A DNA stretch of 64,000 bases from Lachnospiraceae bacterium (GTDB lineage: Bacteria; Bacillota; Clostridia; Lachnospirales; Lachnospiraceae): assembly GCA_022845955.1 (NCBI GenBank), contig AP025576.1, positions 5,332,001 through 5,396,000 of the forward strand, written 5' to 3'. The stretch's first letter is position 1. Each line of letters starts with the position of its first letter. Under the pieces are notes generated by a model. The model saw only the letters and a program-made list of their open reading frames with translations, had not been told where the DNA came from and searched no databases. A program made the position numbers and the translations under genes. Positions 1 to 9,855 of the stretch are shown in pieces.

Positions 1-1286
1 TTCAATATAGCATGATATAATTCCGAAAAATCCTTTTTCCTTACCCTCTCGCCAAACCAATCCAGAACTGTATTCCGGTAAATCGTTTTGATTTCCGTAT
101 TCGGTATTGCAAGTATCAGATAAATCGTTTCCCCGTCAAACCTTTCAGAAAGCTTTTTCAGATATCCGGTAAAAAACAGGAAATTCCACAGATTATTCTC
201 TGATTTATATACCTCATCATAGGTAATATCCTCATGTACCGGTTTTTCAATTGTCCCGCCTTCCAACAGGTTTTCCATCTCCTGCCTTACGCTGTTGTCT
301 GCATGTTCTATAAGTACTCTGACTATGCTGTTTGATGAAGTATTCGCCCAATAAGGTTTCGGAAATGCCTCATCGTCTGCGGATACCTCTTTTACATAAT
401 TAATGACACTCCATGGATTATATACTTCTGTCCTTCCAAAGAGATATCCATCATACCATTCCCGCGCCTCTTTCCGTTTTCCTCCGACTCTATAGACATC
501 GAGCAAGCCTTCCACTTCTTCCTGCGTGAAACCAAAGTACTCCGCATAATTCCGATTCATAATCGATACGATATCCAAGTTGTTTAATCCTGTAAAAATA
601 CTTTCTTTAGAGATACGCAGACATCCAGTAATTACGGCAAACTCCAGGTACGGATTGGTTTTTAACGCCGACTCGAACAGGGAACGGATAAAATCTGTCA
701 TTTTATCATAAAAACCTTTAAAATAGGCATTTTCCAGCGGCACATCATATTCGTCCAGCAGTATTATCACTTTCTTTTCATAATACGCATTCAAAAGGCG
801 TGACAAAAAAGCAAGTGCATCCAAATATTGTACACTTTGATCCGTCTCATTCATGATCAAATCAAATCTTATCTTATCGTTTCCTTCCAACCCCTCCGAC
901 ACATACCTGTGCCTGCGGAATTCCTCCGCGATCTGTCGCTTCAGCATAATGAAGGCTTTCTCATAATCCGGCTGTTTGGCTGATTTCAGAGAAATACTGA
1001 TAACCGGATACTGACATAAATGCCTGGTATAACTGTGACCGGCATCCATAATTTTCAGACCCTTGAAAAGCCTGCTATTATCGCAATCTGAGCCATGCCC
1101 GATTTCGAAAAAATACTTCAGCATACTGAGTTGCAATGTTTTACCGAATCTCCTCGGGCGCGTAAACAAGCTTACCTTACTCCTGTTATCCAGCAATTCC
1201 TTTATAAATAAAGTTTTATCGACATAATAGTAATTTTCGATTAATTCTTTAAAATCCTCAATCCCTATCGGCAATGGTTTAGTCAT
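1..1286 (-). CDS. AAA-ATPase-like / PD-(D/E)XK protein, C-terminus cut off by the window edge
   Basis: The frame is open from an ATG at 1286 to the window edge with no stop. Translation begins MTKPLPIGIEDFKELIENYY and carries a Walker-A-like segment FTRPRRFGKTLQLSML near residue 40. A Walker-B-like stretch (ILLDEYDVPLE) and the signature ITGCLRISKESIFTGLNN follow. These are hallmarks of the 'AAA-ATPase-like' plus PDDEXK_9 family, which is abundant in gut Clostridia and Bacteroidetes. The C-terminal nuclease-like domain would continue beyond position 1. Family members are often present in many genomic copies and their biological role is not established. The gene is divergent from the isomerase at 1469. 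Confidence 0.85.
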   Translation of the reverse strand, partial: MTKPLPIGIEDFKELIENYYYVDKTLFIKELLDNRSKVSLFTRPRRFGKTLQLSMLKYFFEIGHGSDCDNSRLFKGLKIMDAGHSYTRHLCQYPVISISLKSAKQPDYEKAFIMLKRQIAEEFRRHRYVSEGLEGNDKIRFDLIMNETDQSVQYLDALAFLSRLLNAYYEKKVIILLDEYDVPLENAYFKGFYDKMTDFIRSLFESALKTNPYLEFAVITGCLRISKESIFTGLNNLDIVSIMNRNYAEYFGFTQEEVEGLLDVYRVGGKRKEAREWYDGYLFGRTEVYNPWSVINYVKEVSADDEAFPKPYWANTSSNSIVRVLIEHADNSVRQEMENLLEGGTIEKPVHEDITYDEVYKSENNLWNFLFFTGYLKKLSERFDGETIYLILAIPNTEIKTIYRNTVLDWFGERVRKKDFSELYHAIL

Positions 1287-1468
1287 TGAATACCCTCTCT
1301 TTCCCTGCCTTGATTATACCCTGTTTAGAATTTATCTGCAATAATTCCCTTCCATCTACATTTTATTCAAAGTTGATGTCTGCCAAAAGGAATGCTAAAC
1401 TAAACATAGCAGTTATTGTACTGTGTTTCCGTAGTTTTGTTGTGATCTTTTTTAAGGGAAGGTGCAAA

Positions 1469-2200
1469 ATGATACAAATTGGCAGAGGTGGTCTATGGCA
1501 TAACAGTTATAAACAGGAAATTGAATATTGTAAAAAAAATGATTTTGACTTTATCCAGATATGGTTTAAAGACGGGGAGCTTCTCGTAAATGATATTCCG
1601 GCTCCCAAAGAAGCATTTCTAAAAAAAGCGGGATTTTCTATTATAATCCATGCCCTTTTTGAATTGGATGATTTTAAACGGTATGGAAATCAATTACTCA
1701 ATTTAGTCACCTATCTGGGTGAGCATGAAGTAATTGTCCATCCGGTCTGCAAGAAAAAGGCCGTGACCCGGAATACAGAGTATGAACTGGCCGAACATGC
1801 CGTCGCATTTTCTGCGAAGGCCAGGGCCGGAGGGATTACCTGGTATCTGGAAAACAACAGTGTTTTAGATGTTTTTCACTATCAAAAGACAGATCTGGAA
1901 ATTGTATACAGAGCCGACCCATATGTTGAGGCATTGCTGGATATCGCCCACATTGACAATTATCAGCACCTGCAGGATCTCATAGATGTTAAGTTTCCCA
2001 AATGCCTTCATGCGGCCGGAAAGCATTTCGCAGTTCCTCATGAACACCTTCCGTTAACCTGTGGGGATATTGACTATAGTCTTGTTTTCCGGAACTATCT
2101 GCATGGATATCAAGGCAGAATCATTCTTGAGGTGGATGGAAGCGGAGAAGAAATGGCAGCTTCCAGGCGCATCCTGGCGGAAGCGCTTTTGTACGCCTGA
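1469..2200 (+). CDS. Sugar phosphate isomerase/epimerase-like TIM-barrel protein
   Basis: This 243-residue protein starts at ATG 1469 behind AAGGGAAGG. The frame extends further upstream, but that extension lacks a ribosome binding site and is hydrophobic nonsense. Segments such as EVIVHPVC, ITWYLENNS and LLDIAHIDNYQHL fit the xylose-isomerase-like TIM-barrel (AP_endonuc_2) superfamily, whose members bind a divalent metal through Glu, Asp and His at the barrel mouth. It converges on the sugar transport operon and shares a bidirectional terminator with it, so a role in converting an imported sugar or sugar acid is plausible. The exact substrate cannot be told from sequence. Confidence 0.7.
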   Translation: MIQIGRGGLWHNSYKQEIEYCKKNDFDFIQIWFKDGELLVNDIPAPKEAFLKKAGFSIIIHALFELDDFKRYGNQLLNLVTYLGEHEVIVHPVCKKKAVTRNTEYELAEHAVAFSAKARAGGITWYLENNSVLDVFHYQKTDLEIVYRADPYVEALLDIAHIDNYQHLQDLIDVKFPKCLHAAGKHFAVPHEHLPLTCGDIDYSLVFRNYLHGYQGRIILEVDGSGEEMAASRRILAEALLYA

Positions 2201-2227
2201 CCGTTATTCAAATATAGAAGAGGCCGG

Positions 2228-2256
2228 AAAAATGGAGTTTGCCCAACTCCATTTTT
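2228..2256. terminator. Bidirectional intrinsic terminator
   Basis: A perfect 12-bp inverted repeat (AAAAATGGAGTT / AACTCCATTTTT) has a 5-nt loop and T-runs on both strands. It lies between the convergent isomerase gene and the solute-binding-protein gene and can end both transcripts. Confidence 0.85.
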
Positions 2257-2275
2257 CACAACCCCTTTTTTCCTG

Positions 2276-3976
2276 TTAATATCCGAGCTTACTTTTATTT
2301 TTCGCAAATATCTCATTTACCTCGGTCACATAATTATCAGCGCCTAAATTCTTTATTTCTGAAATATATGCATCCCATTGCGAATCAATATCCGCCTGTC
2401 CGGTAATAAATTTCTGTATCCAGGTTTTTGTGCTGTCAATCAATGGTGTCTGAATCAGCGTCAATTCTTCCGTTTCCTCTTCATTTGCCATAAAGGGAGG
2501 ATCAATCGGCCTCATTTCTCTATATTCCCTGATTCTTGCATCAAAATCCTTTTCTTCAGCCGTTGTCATCCTGGAATTTTTAATCCATGCGGAACCTCCG
2601 TAAGCAAATACCCCTCCTGCAAAGCCATAATCCGCATTCAGCTTTTTGGAGGCCTCCGGATTTAAGCCGCTGTAGGTAATATCCGGATTCAACACAATAT
2701 CCCCATTTGCATCTTTGGTATAAGTCTCCCCTTCCACACCCCACTGGGCCAGAAGGTGTCCTTCCTCTGAATACCATAACCAGTCAACAAAACGCAGCAT
2801 TTTAATAAAGCCTTCTTCCCCAAGATCATCCAATGCATTTTGGGAGATCATAACACCGTTTTCCAGCCGGGAATTCTCCATCTGCAAAAGTCCTGCGGGG
2901 CCGCCTGGAGCAACAGTCATATATAACTGGGCATCATCTGCCTGCATCTGCATGGCATAATCATTGAGATTCTGATAATTTCCGGTCATCGCATATGTTT
3001 CGCCTGTAAAAAACTTGGCCTTTGCCGAATCATCTTCCTGAGAAAAGGATTCCGGATCCAAAATCCCTTCTTTTACCATTTTGTTAAGCATTGCAAGCCA
3101 TTCTTTCATATTATCCGTGGCATCCGCAAAATAATATTCTTCTTTTTCATGATCAAAAACCAATCCGTTGGAAATTCCCCATCCGGCCTTCACGCCATAA
3201 GATATGGAAGAAATATTAAGCAGACAGTCACCCTTGGACATATCCGATATTACATAATCACAGCCGGTATACTCCTTTACTTTTTTACATGCTTCATAGA
3301 AATCCTCATAGGTCCAGGTTTTTTCCAGTTCAGTAACATCCACGCCGGCCTCTTCAAATATATCCTTACGGATAATAAAGGAATAACCGCCTCCCCCGAT
3401 TTCCCATAAACCGGGAAGTACATAGTATTTACCGTCAGCCTGCAGCTTACTCTTTAAATCATCGGCCATATTCCATTCTTTCACACATTTCTGATAGTTG
3501 GGCATATACTTTACCCAATCGGAGATAGCAACCACCTGGCCTCCGTTTACATATTTGCCTTCTTCATATGTTTTAGGAATAATATAGGGGGAATCTCCTG
3601 AATTGACGAGAACTGATTTTTTATCCTCATAATCGGTTCTTGCTATCACCGTCAAATCAAATGTAACATTTGTTCTTTTCTGAATCTCTGACCAAAGCAG
3701 CCAATCCTCCTGATACGGATAATTCTCATGATCCGAATACATCATAGAATAAGTCACCGGCTCATCGGAATGGAAAGTTACATCCTCCCCATACGTATAA
3801 TCGAGCTGTGCTTCCTCCGAATCGGCCGCCACATCCGTATCCAGCATATCCGCAACATTTGTGGCCGTTTCGGCGGCATTTTCCTTTCCTGCATCCGTTG
3901 TGCTTTCTTTGCAGGCCGCCAGGGAAAATATCATAATTCCCGCAAGCGCCGCCCCCAGTACTTTTTTTACTTTCAT
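2276..3976 (-). CDS. Extracellular sugar-binding lipoprotein of an ABC importer
   Basis: This 566-residue protein has a classical lipoprotein signal: MKVKK, a hydrophobic core, then the lipobox SLAAC with Cys at about residue 22. The mature part shows features of the large oligosaccharide-binding (LplA/YtcQ-like, family 1) proteins, including RKDIFEEAGVD and WTYEDFYEACKKVK. It would sit on the outer face of the membrane and deliver oligosaccharides to the two permeases encoded just upstream. AGGAGG lies 6-7 nt before the start. It is the last gene of the operon and is followed by the terminator at 2228-2256. Confidence 0.9.
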   Translation of the reverse strand: MKVKKVLGAALAGIMIFSLAACKESTTDAGKENAAETATNVADMLDTDVAADSEEAQLDYTYGEDVTFHSDEPVTYSMMYSDHENYPYQEDWLLWSEIQKRTNVTFDLTVIARTDYEDKKSVLVNSGDSPYIIPKTYEEGKYVNGGQVVAISDWVKYMPNYQKCVKEWNMADDLKSKLQADGKYYVLPGLWEIGGGGYSFIIRKDIFEEAGVDVTELEKTWTYEDFYEACKKVKEYTGCDYVISDMSKGDCLLNISSISYGVKAGWGISNGLVFDHEKEEYYFADATDNMKEWLAMLNKMVKEGILDPESFSQEDDSAKAKFFTGETYAMTGNYQNLNDYAMQMQADDAQLYMTVAPGGPAGLLQMENSRLENGVMISQNALDDLGEEGFIKMLRFVDWLWYSEEGHLLAQWGVEGETYTKDANGDIVLNPDITYSGLNPEASKKLNADYGFAGGVFAYGGSAWIKNSRMTTAEEKDFDARIREYREMRPIDPPFMANEEETEELTLIQTPLIDSTKTWIQKFITGQADIDSQWDAYISEIKNLGADNYVTEVNEIFAKNKSKLGY

Positions 3977-4058
3977 ACGTAGTCCTCCTATTGATTAATT
4001 ATTTACTATTAACCTGCCCCCGCTGCTCTGTAAAACCGAACAAACATGCAGGATAATT

Positions 4059-4970
4059 TTATCCCTTCACAGACCCGATCATCATACCCTGGACAAAATA
4101 CTTTTGGACAAAAGGATAGACACAGATGATAGGCGCTGCGGTCAATACCATACAACAGGAACGCACATTTGCCGATATCTGGCTTGCTTCGTCAGATACC
4201 GCACCAATTTCTGCGGTCCCTGTAGCGCCCATAATTATCTGTCTTAAATAAAGGGCTACCGGCCATTTTCCTTTTGTATCCAGGTACAAAAACGGCCCAA
4301 ACCAGTTATTCCAAATTCCTACGATATAGAAAAGGAACATCGTCGCCATTATCGGCTTGGACAAAGGAAGTATAATTTTCAGAAAAGTTCCATAGGCATT
4401 CATTCCGTCAATGGAAGCAGCTTCTTCCAATTCTCCCGGCAGACTGGCAAAAAAGGATTTCATTATCAGAACATTATAGGTGCTGATTGCCCCCGGAATG
4501 ATTAATGCCCACATGGTATCTCTCATATGAAGCGCCTGAGCAATCAATATATAGTTTGGTATCATACCTCCTGCAAAAAACATGGTAAACACTACAAAAG
4601 GGGTGAAAAATTTGTTTAATACCAGGCGTTCCTTCGATAACGGATAAGCGAGCATGGCAGAACCGGCAACGGAAATCAAAGTACCCAGCAGCGAATAGAC
4701 GATTGTATTTCTGTAATACAGGAAAAAGTCCGGTTTGCTCAAAATGACCTGATAGGTCTTTGCTGTAAATTCCACCGGAAAAAAGCTGACTTTTCCTGCA
4801 TAAATAGCTCCCTCCGAGCTGAATGACTGTGCAACCAGGTATATAAAAGGATACAGGGTTACAAAAACAACAAACAGCATTATCACAGTATTACATACTT
4901 TAAATATCTTATATCCCCCGGATTCTTTTATTTTTACCCCATTGCCACGAATTTCAGTTTTTTTCGTCAT
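4059..4970 (-). CDS. Carbohydrate ABC transporter permease (LplC/YtcP-like)
   Basis: This 303-residue inner-membrane permease has about six hydrophobic helices. It carries the EAA loop (EEAASIDGMNAYGTFLKI, then LPLSKPIMATM) that contacts the ATPase subunit. It ends with the family signature VQKYFVQGMMIGSVKG, typical of the MalG/LplC class. It lies 10 nt downstream of the partner permease and upstream of the binding protein. No ATPase gene is present. In this class a shared MsmX-type ATPase encoded elsewhere normally energises several importers, which I infer here. Confidence 0.92.
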   Translation of the reverse strand: MTKKTEIRGNGVKIKESGGYKIFKVCNTVIMLFVVFVTLYPFIYLVAQSFSSEGAIYAGKVSFFPVEFTAKTYQVILSKPDFFLYYRNTIVYSLLGTLISVAGSAMLAYPLSKERLVLNKFFTPFVVFTMFFAGGMIPNYILIAQALHMRDTMWALIIPGAISTYNVLIMKSFFASLPGELEEAASIDGMNAYGTFLKIILPLSKPIMATMFLFYIVGIWNNWFGPFLYLDTKGKWPVALYLRQIIMGATGTAEIGAVSDEASQISANVRSCCMVLTAAPIICVYPFVQKYFVQGMMIGSVKG

Positions 4971-4980
4971 AATCTCTCCT

Positions 4981-5919
4981 TTACCACAGGCTTGATTCGG
5001 TTAATTTTTTGGAAACAAAGTTTGCAGTTGTCACAAGAATCAGGCCGATAACACCTTCAAATAATCCAACCGCAGTAGCATAACTGAAATTTCCTCCCGT
5101 AATACCCATTCTGTAAACTAATGTGGAAATAACATCTGCTGTTTCATAAGTGGATGGAAGATATAAAAGAATTATTTTCTCAAAATTAGATCCCATAATG
5201 CCGCCGATATCAAGAATCAATAAGGTAACAATAGTCGGCATAATTCCCGGGATAGTTACATGCAGCGCCTGTTTAAACCGGTTTGCGCCGTCAACCCGGG
5301 CCGCTTCGTACAGTTCGGTATTGATTCCCGTAATAGCTGCAAGATAGAGTATGGTTCCCCATCCAAGCGCCTGCCAGACGCCTGATATGATATAAATCGG
5401 AGGAAACCAGGATGCTTCCTGAATAAAAGAAATCTTTTCTCCCCCCATCATCTGGATAAAGGAATTGACAGGCCCGGATAAGGATACTACCTCCTTGATC
5501 ATCCCCGCAATGATAACCATTGATATAAAATGAGGAAGATAAGACACTGTCTGCACAAACTTTTTCCACTTTATATTCCTGATTTCATTTAACAGCAGAG
5601 CAAACAGCAATGTCATCGGAAAACGTACCAGGAGATAACTTATACTTAAAAAGAGCGTATTACGGAAAGCTCTCCAGAAGGAAGGATCTTTAAGAAACTG
5701 CCGGAAATACCTCAGCCCCACCCATTTTTCCCCAAATATATTGACCCCGCCGGAATATTTACGAAATGCAATGACATTTCCAAGCATAGGTATGTATTTA
5801 AATATAACAAAGTAAAGCAACGGTATCAGCAGAAGACTATAGAGCTGCCATTCCTTCCGCAGATGTCTGGACATAACAATTTTGCCTGCGTGGTTTTTTT
5901 TCTTACTGCCATTTTTCAA
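4981..5919 (-). CDS. Carbohydrate ABC transporter permease (LplB-like)
   Basis: A 312-residue permease with about six transmembrane helices and the EAA loop motif EAARVDGANRFKQALHVTIP. It is the MalF/LplB-class partner of the permease that follows. The start is a TTG at 5919 preceded by GGGAGG with 8-nt spacing. The TTG overlaps the stop of the alpha-glucuronidase gene (TTGA), so translation of the two is probably coupled. The coupling ties import to cytoplasmic cleavage of the sugar. Confidence 0.92.
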   Translation of the reverse strand: MKNGSKKKNHAGKIVMSRHLRKEWQLYSLLLIPLLYFVIFKYIPMLGNVIAFRKYSGGVNIFGEKWVGLRYFRQFLKDPSFWRAFRNTLFLSISYLLVRFPMTLLFALLLNEIRNIKWKKFVQTVSYLPHFISMVIIAGMIKEVVSLSGPVNSFIQMMGGEKISFIQEASWFPPIYIISGVWQALGWGTILYLAAITGINTELYEAARVDGANRFKQALHVTIPGIMPTIVTLLILDIGGIMGSNFEKIILLYLPSTYETADVISTLVYRMGITGGNFSYATAVGLFEGVIGLILVTTANFVSKKLTESSLW

Positions 5920-7913
5920 TATATTTTCCTCCCTTTTTCATCCGCTATAAAAGACTTTCTGTAAAAATACGTATTTACCTGATCTCTCCATTCTTCAGCA
6001 TGTTCCCGCTGGTGATTCAGGCGCTCCTTCACCCGGCGGAATATTTCCTCCGGTATTTTCCCCCGGATTCCCTCCCATATGCCTATCATTTTTTCCACAT
6101 CCTCCACTCCTTCGAAATGAGTGTCATAAATATGTTGTATCAATGTCTTACCGCTTTTCATTTTATAGTCATACGGAATATAATGAAAAAACAGCAAAAG
6201 TTCTTCGGGACAGGAAGCTATATTTTCATACATGGCTGCATTTGGTTCCAGATAAGTTGATGTATAACCGGTTCCTGCCCGTCCCCTTTCCACACCTATT
6301 CCCCGGTGGTCCGCCCTGTGGTAAGTTCCCCATCTGTCATACTCATAACCATCTACATTCGGTCCGTAATGATTGCCCGGATTCACCATCCAGCCGATTC
6401 CCAGCACAGATGTGTACTTTTCATAGGCAGGCCATGACATCATCAGAATCCTTGTGACGGCAGCGGTAGTTTCCCTATCCGGGCCAAAGGTACATTCACA
6501 CCATTCTTCTGCAATCTCTTCTGCCGTCAGTGATGCCGAGAAGGCAAGCCTTCCGAATCCAAACCAGTTTGCAGCTGCCAGATCATGTCCTGTCCAGTTC
6601 CTGTCCGAACCGGTATTGGCCACCGCCGCCATGCCGCATTCCGTCTGCAAAAAGGTGCGCCCGCTCACAATATCGGAAACCTTATCCTTTGTTTTCCGAC
6701 AATATGTATGGAAATCAAGGATTTCTTTAAACATCGGGATAAGATAGCAGACATGCTTCTGCTGTCCTGTATATTCCTGGGCAATCTGAACCTCCAATAT
6801 CTGGTTGGTTTTTTCCAGAGAACCGAAAAGGGGCGACACAGGTTCTCTGACTTGAAAATCCATCGGTCCGTTCTTTATCTGCAGTATGACATTTTCCGCA
6901 AACTGCCCATCCAGAGGCATAAAGTTGTCATACGCCGAACGCGCCCTGTCGGTCTTTTTATCCCTCCAGTCCTGCGTACAGTTGTAAACAAAGCATCTCC
7001 ATATAATCAGTCCGCCGTATGGCTTTATCATATCGGCAAGCATATTGGCTCCCTGGGCATGGGTTCTTCCATATGTAAATGGCCCTGGCCTGCCTTCCGA
7101 ATCGGCTTTTACCAAAAATCCCCCCAGATTGGGAATCCGTTGGAACAGCCGTGCCATTTTTTCTTTCCACCAGCTTTGTACCTCTTCCGCCTCCGGATCC
7201 GCCGTATCCAGATCCCCCAGCTCTATCGGCGCTGCAAAATTCAGGCTCAGATAAAGCGTAATGCCGTACGCTTCCAGCTCAGCCGCCATACGTTTCAGGG
7301 AAAGCTCATATTCATCTGTAATTAATCTGGTTGCATCCCCCGACACATTGACATTATTTATAACCACTCCGTTAATTCCCACAGAGGCTGCCAGCCGTAT
7401 ATAATCCCGGGTTCTGTCATTCAGCAATATCTCCCCCTCTTTAAAAAAGAAGGAGCTTCCTGCATACCCCCGCTCAATGCTTCCATCCATATTATCCCAA
7501 TGATTTAACATCCTCAAAGGCATATCCGGCAGTTCCTGCAGTTTCAGCCCTGTTAAGGGCAGTTCCCTCTGCACCCTCCGCACAAGTGCATAGGCCCCAT
7601 ACAAAATTCCTGAAGCATCCCCGGAAAAAATGGATATTTGTCCGCCGTATTCTTCTATTCTGTATCCGCCTGCGACAGATATACCCGCATCCATGACAAG
7701 GCAAATTCTGTTTTTTCCAAAGTTGTCTTTCCTTTCCTGTCTGTCCGTTATTTCCGGCTGCATTCCGAACATCTCTTCAGCAGCCCTGCACAGTTCAGCG
7801 ACGGCTGTTTTAATTACCACATGTTTTTCCCGGGTAACTATTGTTTGAAAAAATTTTCTGTCCTCATACCAAGGTATGTTACGGTAGGACAGCCAAGCAA
7901 GATTATAATCCAT
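5916..7913 (-). CDS. Alpha-glucuronidase, glycoside hydrolase family 67
   Basis: This 665-residue protein has the layout of GH67 and length close to the family norm. Conserved blocks include MLNHWDNMDGSIERGYAG, VKADSEGRPGP, FMPLDGQF, QIKNGPMDFQVREPVSP and QIAQEYTG. The family's catalytic carboxylates lie in the SEG, LDG and VREP segments. GH67 enzymes release (4-O-methyl)glucuronic acid from the non-reducing end of aldouronic acids derived from xylan. No signal peptide is visible, so it acts in the cytoplasm on imported oligosaccharides. The second of two adjacent ATGs (7913) has the better spacing from GGAGG. Confidence 0.95.
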   Translation of the reverse strand: MDYNLAWLSYRNIPWYEDRKFFQTIVTREKHVVIKTAVAELCRAAEEMFGMQPEITDRQERKDNFGKNRICLVMDAGISVAGGYRIEEYGGQISIFSGDASGILYGAYALVRRVQRELPLTGLKLQELPDMPLRMLNHWDNMDGSIERGYAGSSFFFKEGEILLNDRTRDYIRLAASVGINGVVINNVNVSGDATRLITDEYELSLKRMAAELEAYGITLYLSLNFAAPIELGDLDTADPEAEEVQSWWKEKMARLFQRIPNLGGFLVKADSEGRPGPFTYGRTHAQGANMLADMIKPYGGLIIWRCFVYNCTQDWRDKKTDRARSAYDNFMPLDGQFAENVILQIKNGPMDFQVREPVSPLFGSLEKTNQILEVQIAQEYTGQQKHVCYLIPMFKEILDFHTYCRKTKDKVSDIVSGRTFLQTECGMAAVANTGSDRNWTGHDLAAANWFGFGRLAFSASLTAEEIAEEWCECTFGPDRETTAAVTRILMMSWPAYEKYTSVLGIGWMVNPGNHYGPNVDGYEYDRWGTYHRADHRGIGVERGRAGTGYTSTYLEPNAAMYENIASCPEELLLFFHYIPYDYKMKSGKTLIQHIYDTHFEGVEDVEKMIGIWEGIRGKIPEEIFRRVKERLNHQREHAEEWRDQVNTYFYRKSFIADEKGRKIY

Positions 7914-7949
7914 CATTACCTCCGTGCCGCAGTCCGCAGCTTCTGTTTT

Positions 7950-9839
7950 TTATCCGATTCTCATCCGGAACGGGGAGGCCGGATATCCCCGGAGGTTACA
8001 CAGCAAACCTCCCTCAGGCGCATTGCTCCAGGCATATCTGAACTCTTTTGCATCCATTTGTGCGGGGCACTCCACAATCATTCTGTTTTCTTCCGTCCAG
8101 GCCTGTACTTTATAAAAAATCCCGTTTTCCCCTGCAAGCTCCGCCGCCTCCAGCCGTCCCCCCTGTACCAGCAGCTTTTCTGCCGGTTCAAAGGTCACAA
8201 TAACCCTTCCCTCTTCCTTGCGTATGCCTGCAGGCACAGGCCCCTGCTCCGTTTTTCCATCCCCTGCGTCAAATTCCAAAGCAGCCGCAGCCGCCCTTTC
8301 CCCAGCCTCCTTTTTCCGAAGAGGATGTAAATCGTTCCACTCACCCAAATCCAGGTTTACGGTCAGCTTCACCTTTTCCAATTCATGGGATATTTTCCTT
8401 TGCGCTTCCCTGATTTCCGGCCATCCGCTGTTTTGCTCGGGAAGATCAATTGCGAAAGAGGGTAACTGCACCAGGATAAAAGGAAGCATTTTTTCTCCCC
8501 ATCCTTCCCTCCAGGAAGTAACCAGCCGCCGCAGGTATTCTTCATATTCTTCCGGATTTTTATCATTCGACTCCCCCTGATACCACACTACTCCTTTTAT
8601 TGTCATATTCATGCAGGGCGCCAGCATCCCGTTAAAAAGCTCTGTGGGTTTACGGATAATAAAATCCATCATGGGTGCGGGAGAACATCTGCATCCTATC
8701 CTGTACTCCCATTTCCTTTCCGCTGTCCCCCTTAAATCCACTCTTCCTTCTTGGGAAAACAGGCAATATTCCTTACCCGGCGTCAGCCTTCCGCCGCCTC
8801 TTTCGCATAATACCCTGATTGTAAGTACGTTCCCGTATTCCTTAAGAATCCCTTCCGGCACTTTGTATTTTCTTGGAGGATACTGATATCCGGTTTCTCC
8901 CACCAGACAGCCGTTTACATAAGCTTCATCGCTGTCTGTTATTGTGCCGAGCCATAAATCCGCCGGCTTGCCGGCCATTTGTGAGGGCACATCGAATCGT
9001 TTTCTCAGCCAGATTACTCCGCTGAAATTATGCAGCCGATCTCCGGAAAACCATCCCGGCAGTTCCATCGGTTCCCATCCTTCATCGTGCCAGTCCTGAT
9101 ACCAGGGTACGGATGCCAGTCCTGCATCCCTCGCTTTCAGCAGATTCTGCCAGTCGCTCTGCTGCCTTTCATTCTTTTCTATAAATTCTGCAGCATAGCG
9201 ATCATCCCGGAATAAGGCAAGCGTTTTCCCAAGTACGGGCCGGTCAGCAACGGAAGCATTAGACAGCCAGGCTTCTATCGGGGAACCCCCCTTGCTGACA
9301 TTGATAATACCAATTGGTATTTTTGACTCACTGTTTACATATTTCGCAAAAAAATAACTGAATGCTGAAAAACCAGCAAGCGTATCCGAATCCGCTTCCA
9401 GCCACTCCCCTGATTCCAATTCCTGCTCCGGGCCGTGAAAATTAAAATGCTCCTTCACATGGAAGAGCCTGATATACGGGTTATGGCAATTTTGGAATAC
9501 ATACGGATACGCATCTTTCACTCTGCTTATCGGCAGTTCCATATTGGACTGTCCCGAACATAACCATACATCTCCCACATAAACCTGCTCCAGGGATATC
9601 CTGCATTCCCTACTTCTGATTTCCATAGGAAACGGCCCTCCCGTCTGAAGGGTATCCGTAAGAAGCTGCCACCTGCTGTCTTTTCCCACGACGGTTTCCC
9701 ATTTTCTTCCCTGGAAATTAATTTCCACCCGGCTTCCCGGAAGGCCTTCCCCCCATAAAGTAACCGGCTTTCCCCTTTGAAGCACCATCCCCTCCTGCAA
9801 CAGCCGGGGCAATTTCAGTTGTAACGCTTTTTTTTCCAT
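7950..9839 (-). CDS. Sialate O-acetylesterase-like carbohydrate esterase
   Basis: A 629-residue SGNH-type esterase of the SASA family. The nucleophile block LCSGQSNMELP has Ser at about residue 98. The block VVWYQGESND and a C-terminal DLHP segment supply the rest of the active site. A beta-sandwich, galactose-binding-like insertion (about residues 235-345, including WLRKRFDVP and EAYVNG) splits the hydrolase. Known members remove O-acetyl groups from sialic acid or from plant glycans. Next to GH67, acetylated xylan-type oligosaccharides are the more likely substrate than sialic acid. No signal peptide is visible, and AAAGAGG precedes the ATG. Confidence 0.85.
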   Translation of the reverse strand: MEKKALQLKLPRLLQEGMVLQRGKPVTLWGEGLPGSRVEINFQGRKWETVVGKDSRWQLLTDTLQTGGPFPMEIRSRECRISLEQVYVGDVWLCSGQSNMELPISRVKDAYPYVFQNCHNPYIRLFHVKEHFNFHGPEQELESGEWLEADSDTLAGFSAFSYFFAKYVNSESKIPIGIINVSKGGSPIEAWLSNASVADRPVLGKTLALFRDDRYAAEFIEKNERQQSDWQNLLKARDAGLASVPWYQDWHDEGWEPMELPGWFSGDRLHNFSGVIWLRKRFDVPSQMAGKPADLWLGTITDSDEAYVNGCLVGETGYQYPPRKYKVPEGILKEYGNVLTIRVLCERGGGRLTPGKEYCLFSQEGRVDLRGTAERKWEYRIGCRCSPAPMMDFIIRKPTELFNGMLAPCMNMTIKGVVWYQGESNDKNPEEYEEYLRRLVTSWREGWGEKMLPFILVQLPSFAIDLPEQNSGWPEIREAQRKISHELEKVKLTVNLDLGEWNDLHPLRKKEAGERAAAAALEFDAGDGKTEQGPVPAGIRKEEGRVIVTFEPAEKLLVQGGRLEAAELAGENGIFYKVQAWTEENRMIVECPAQMDAKEFRYAWSNAPEGGLLCNLRGYPASPFRMRIG

Positions 9840-9855
9840 AGATACCTCTTTATCT

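Noticed and set aside
7950..9839. A sialic-acid catabolism role for the esterase
   Set aside because: No nan genes or sialidase are nearby; neighbours point to plant hemicellulose, so only the family name is kept.
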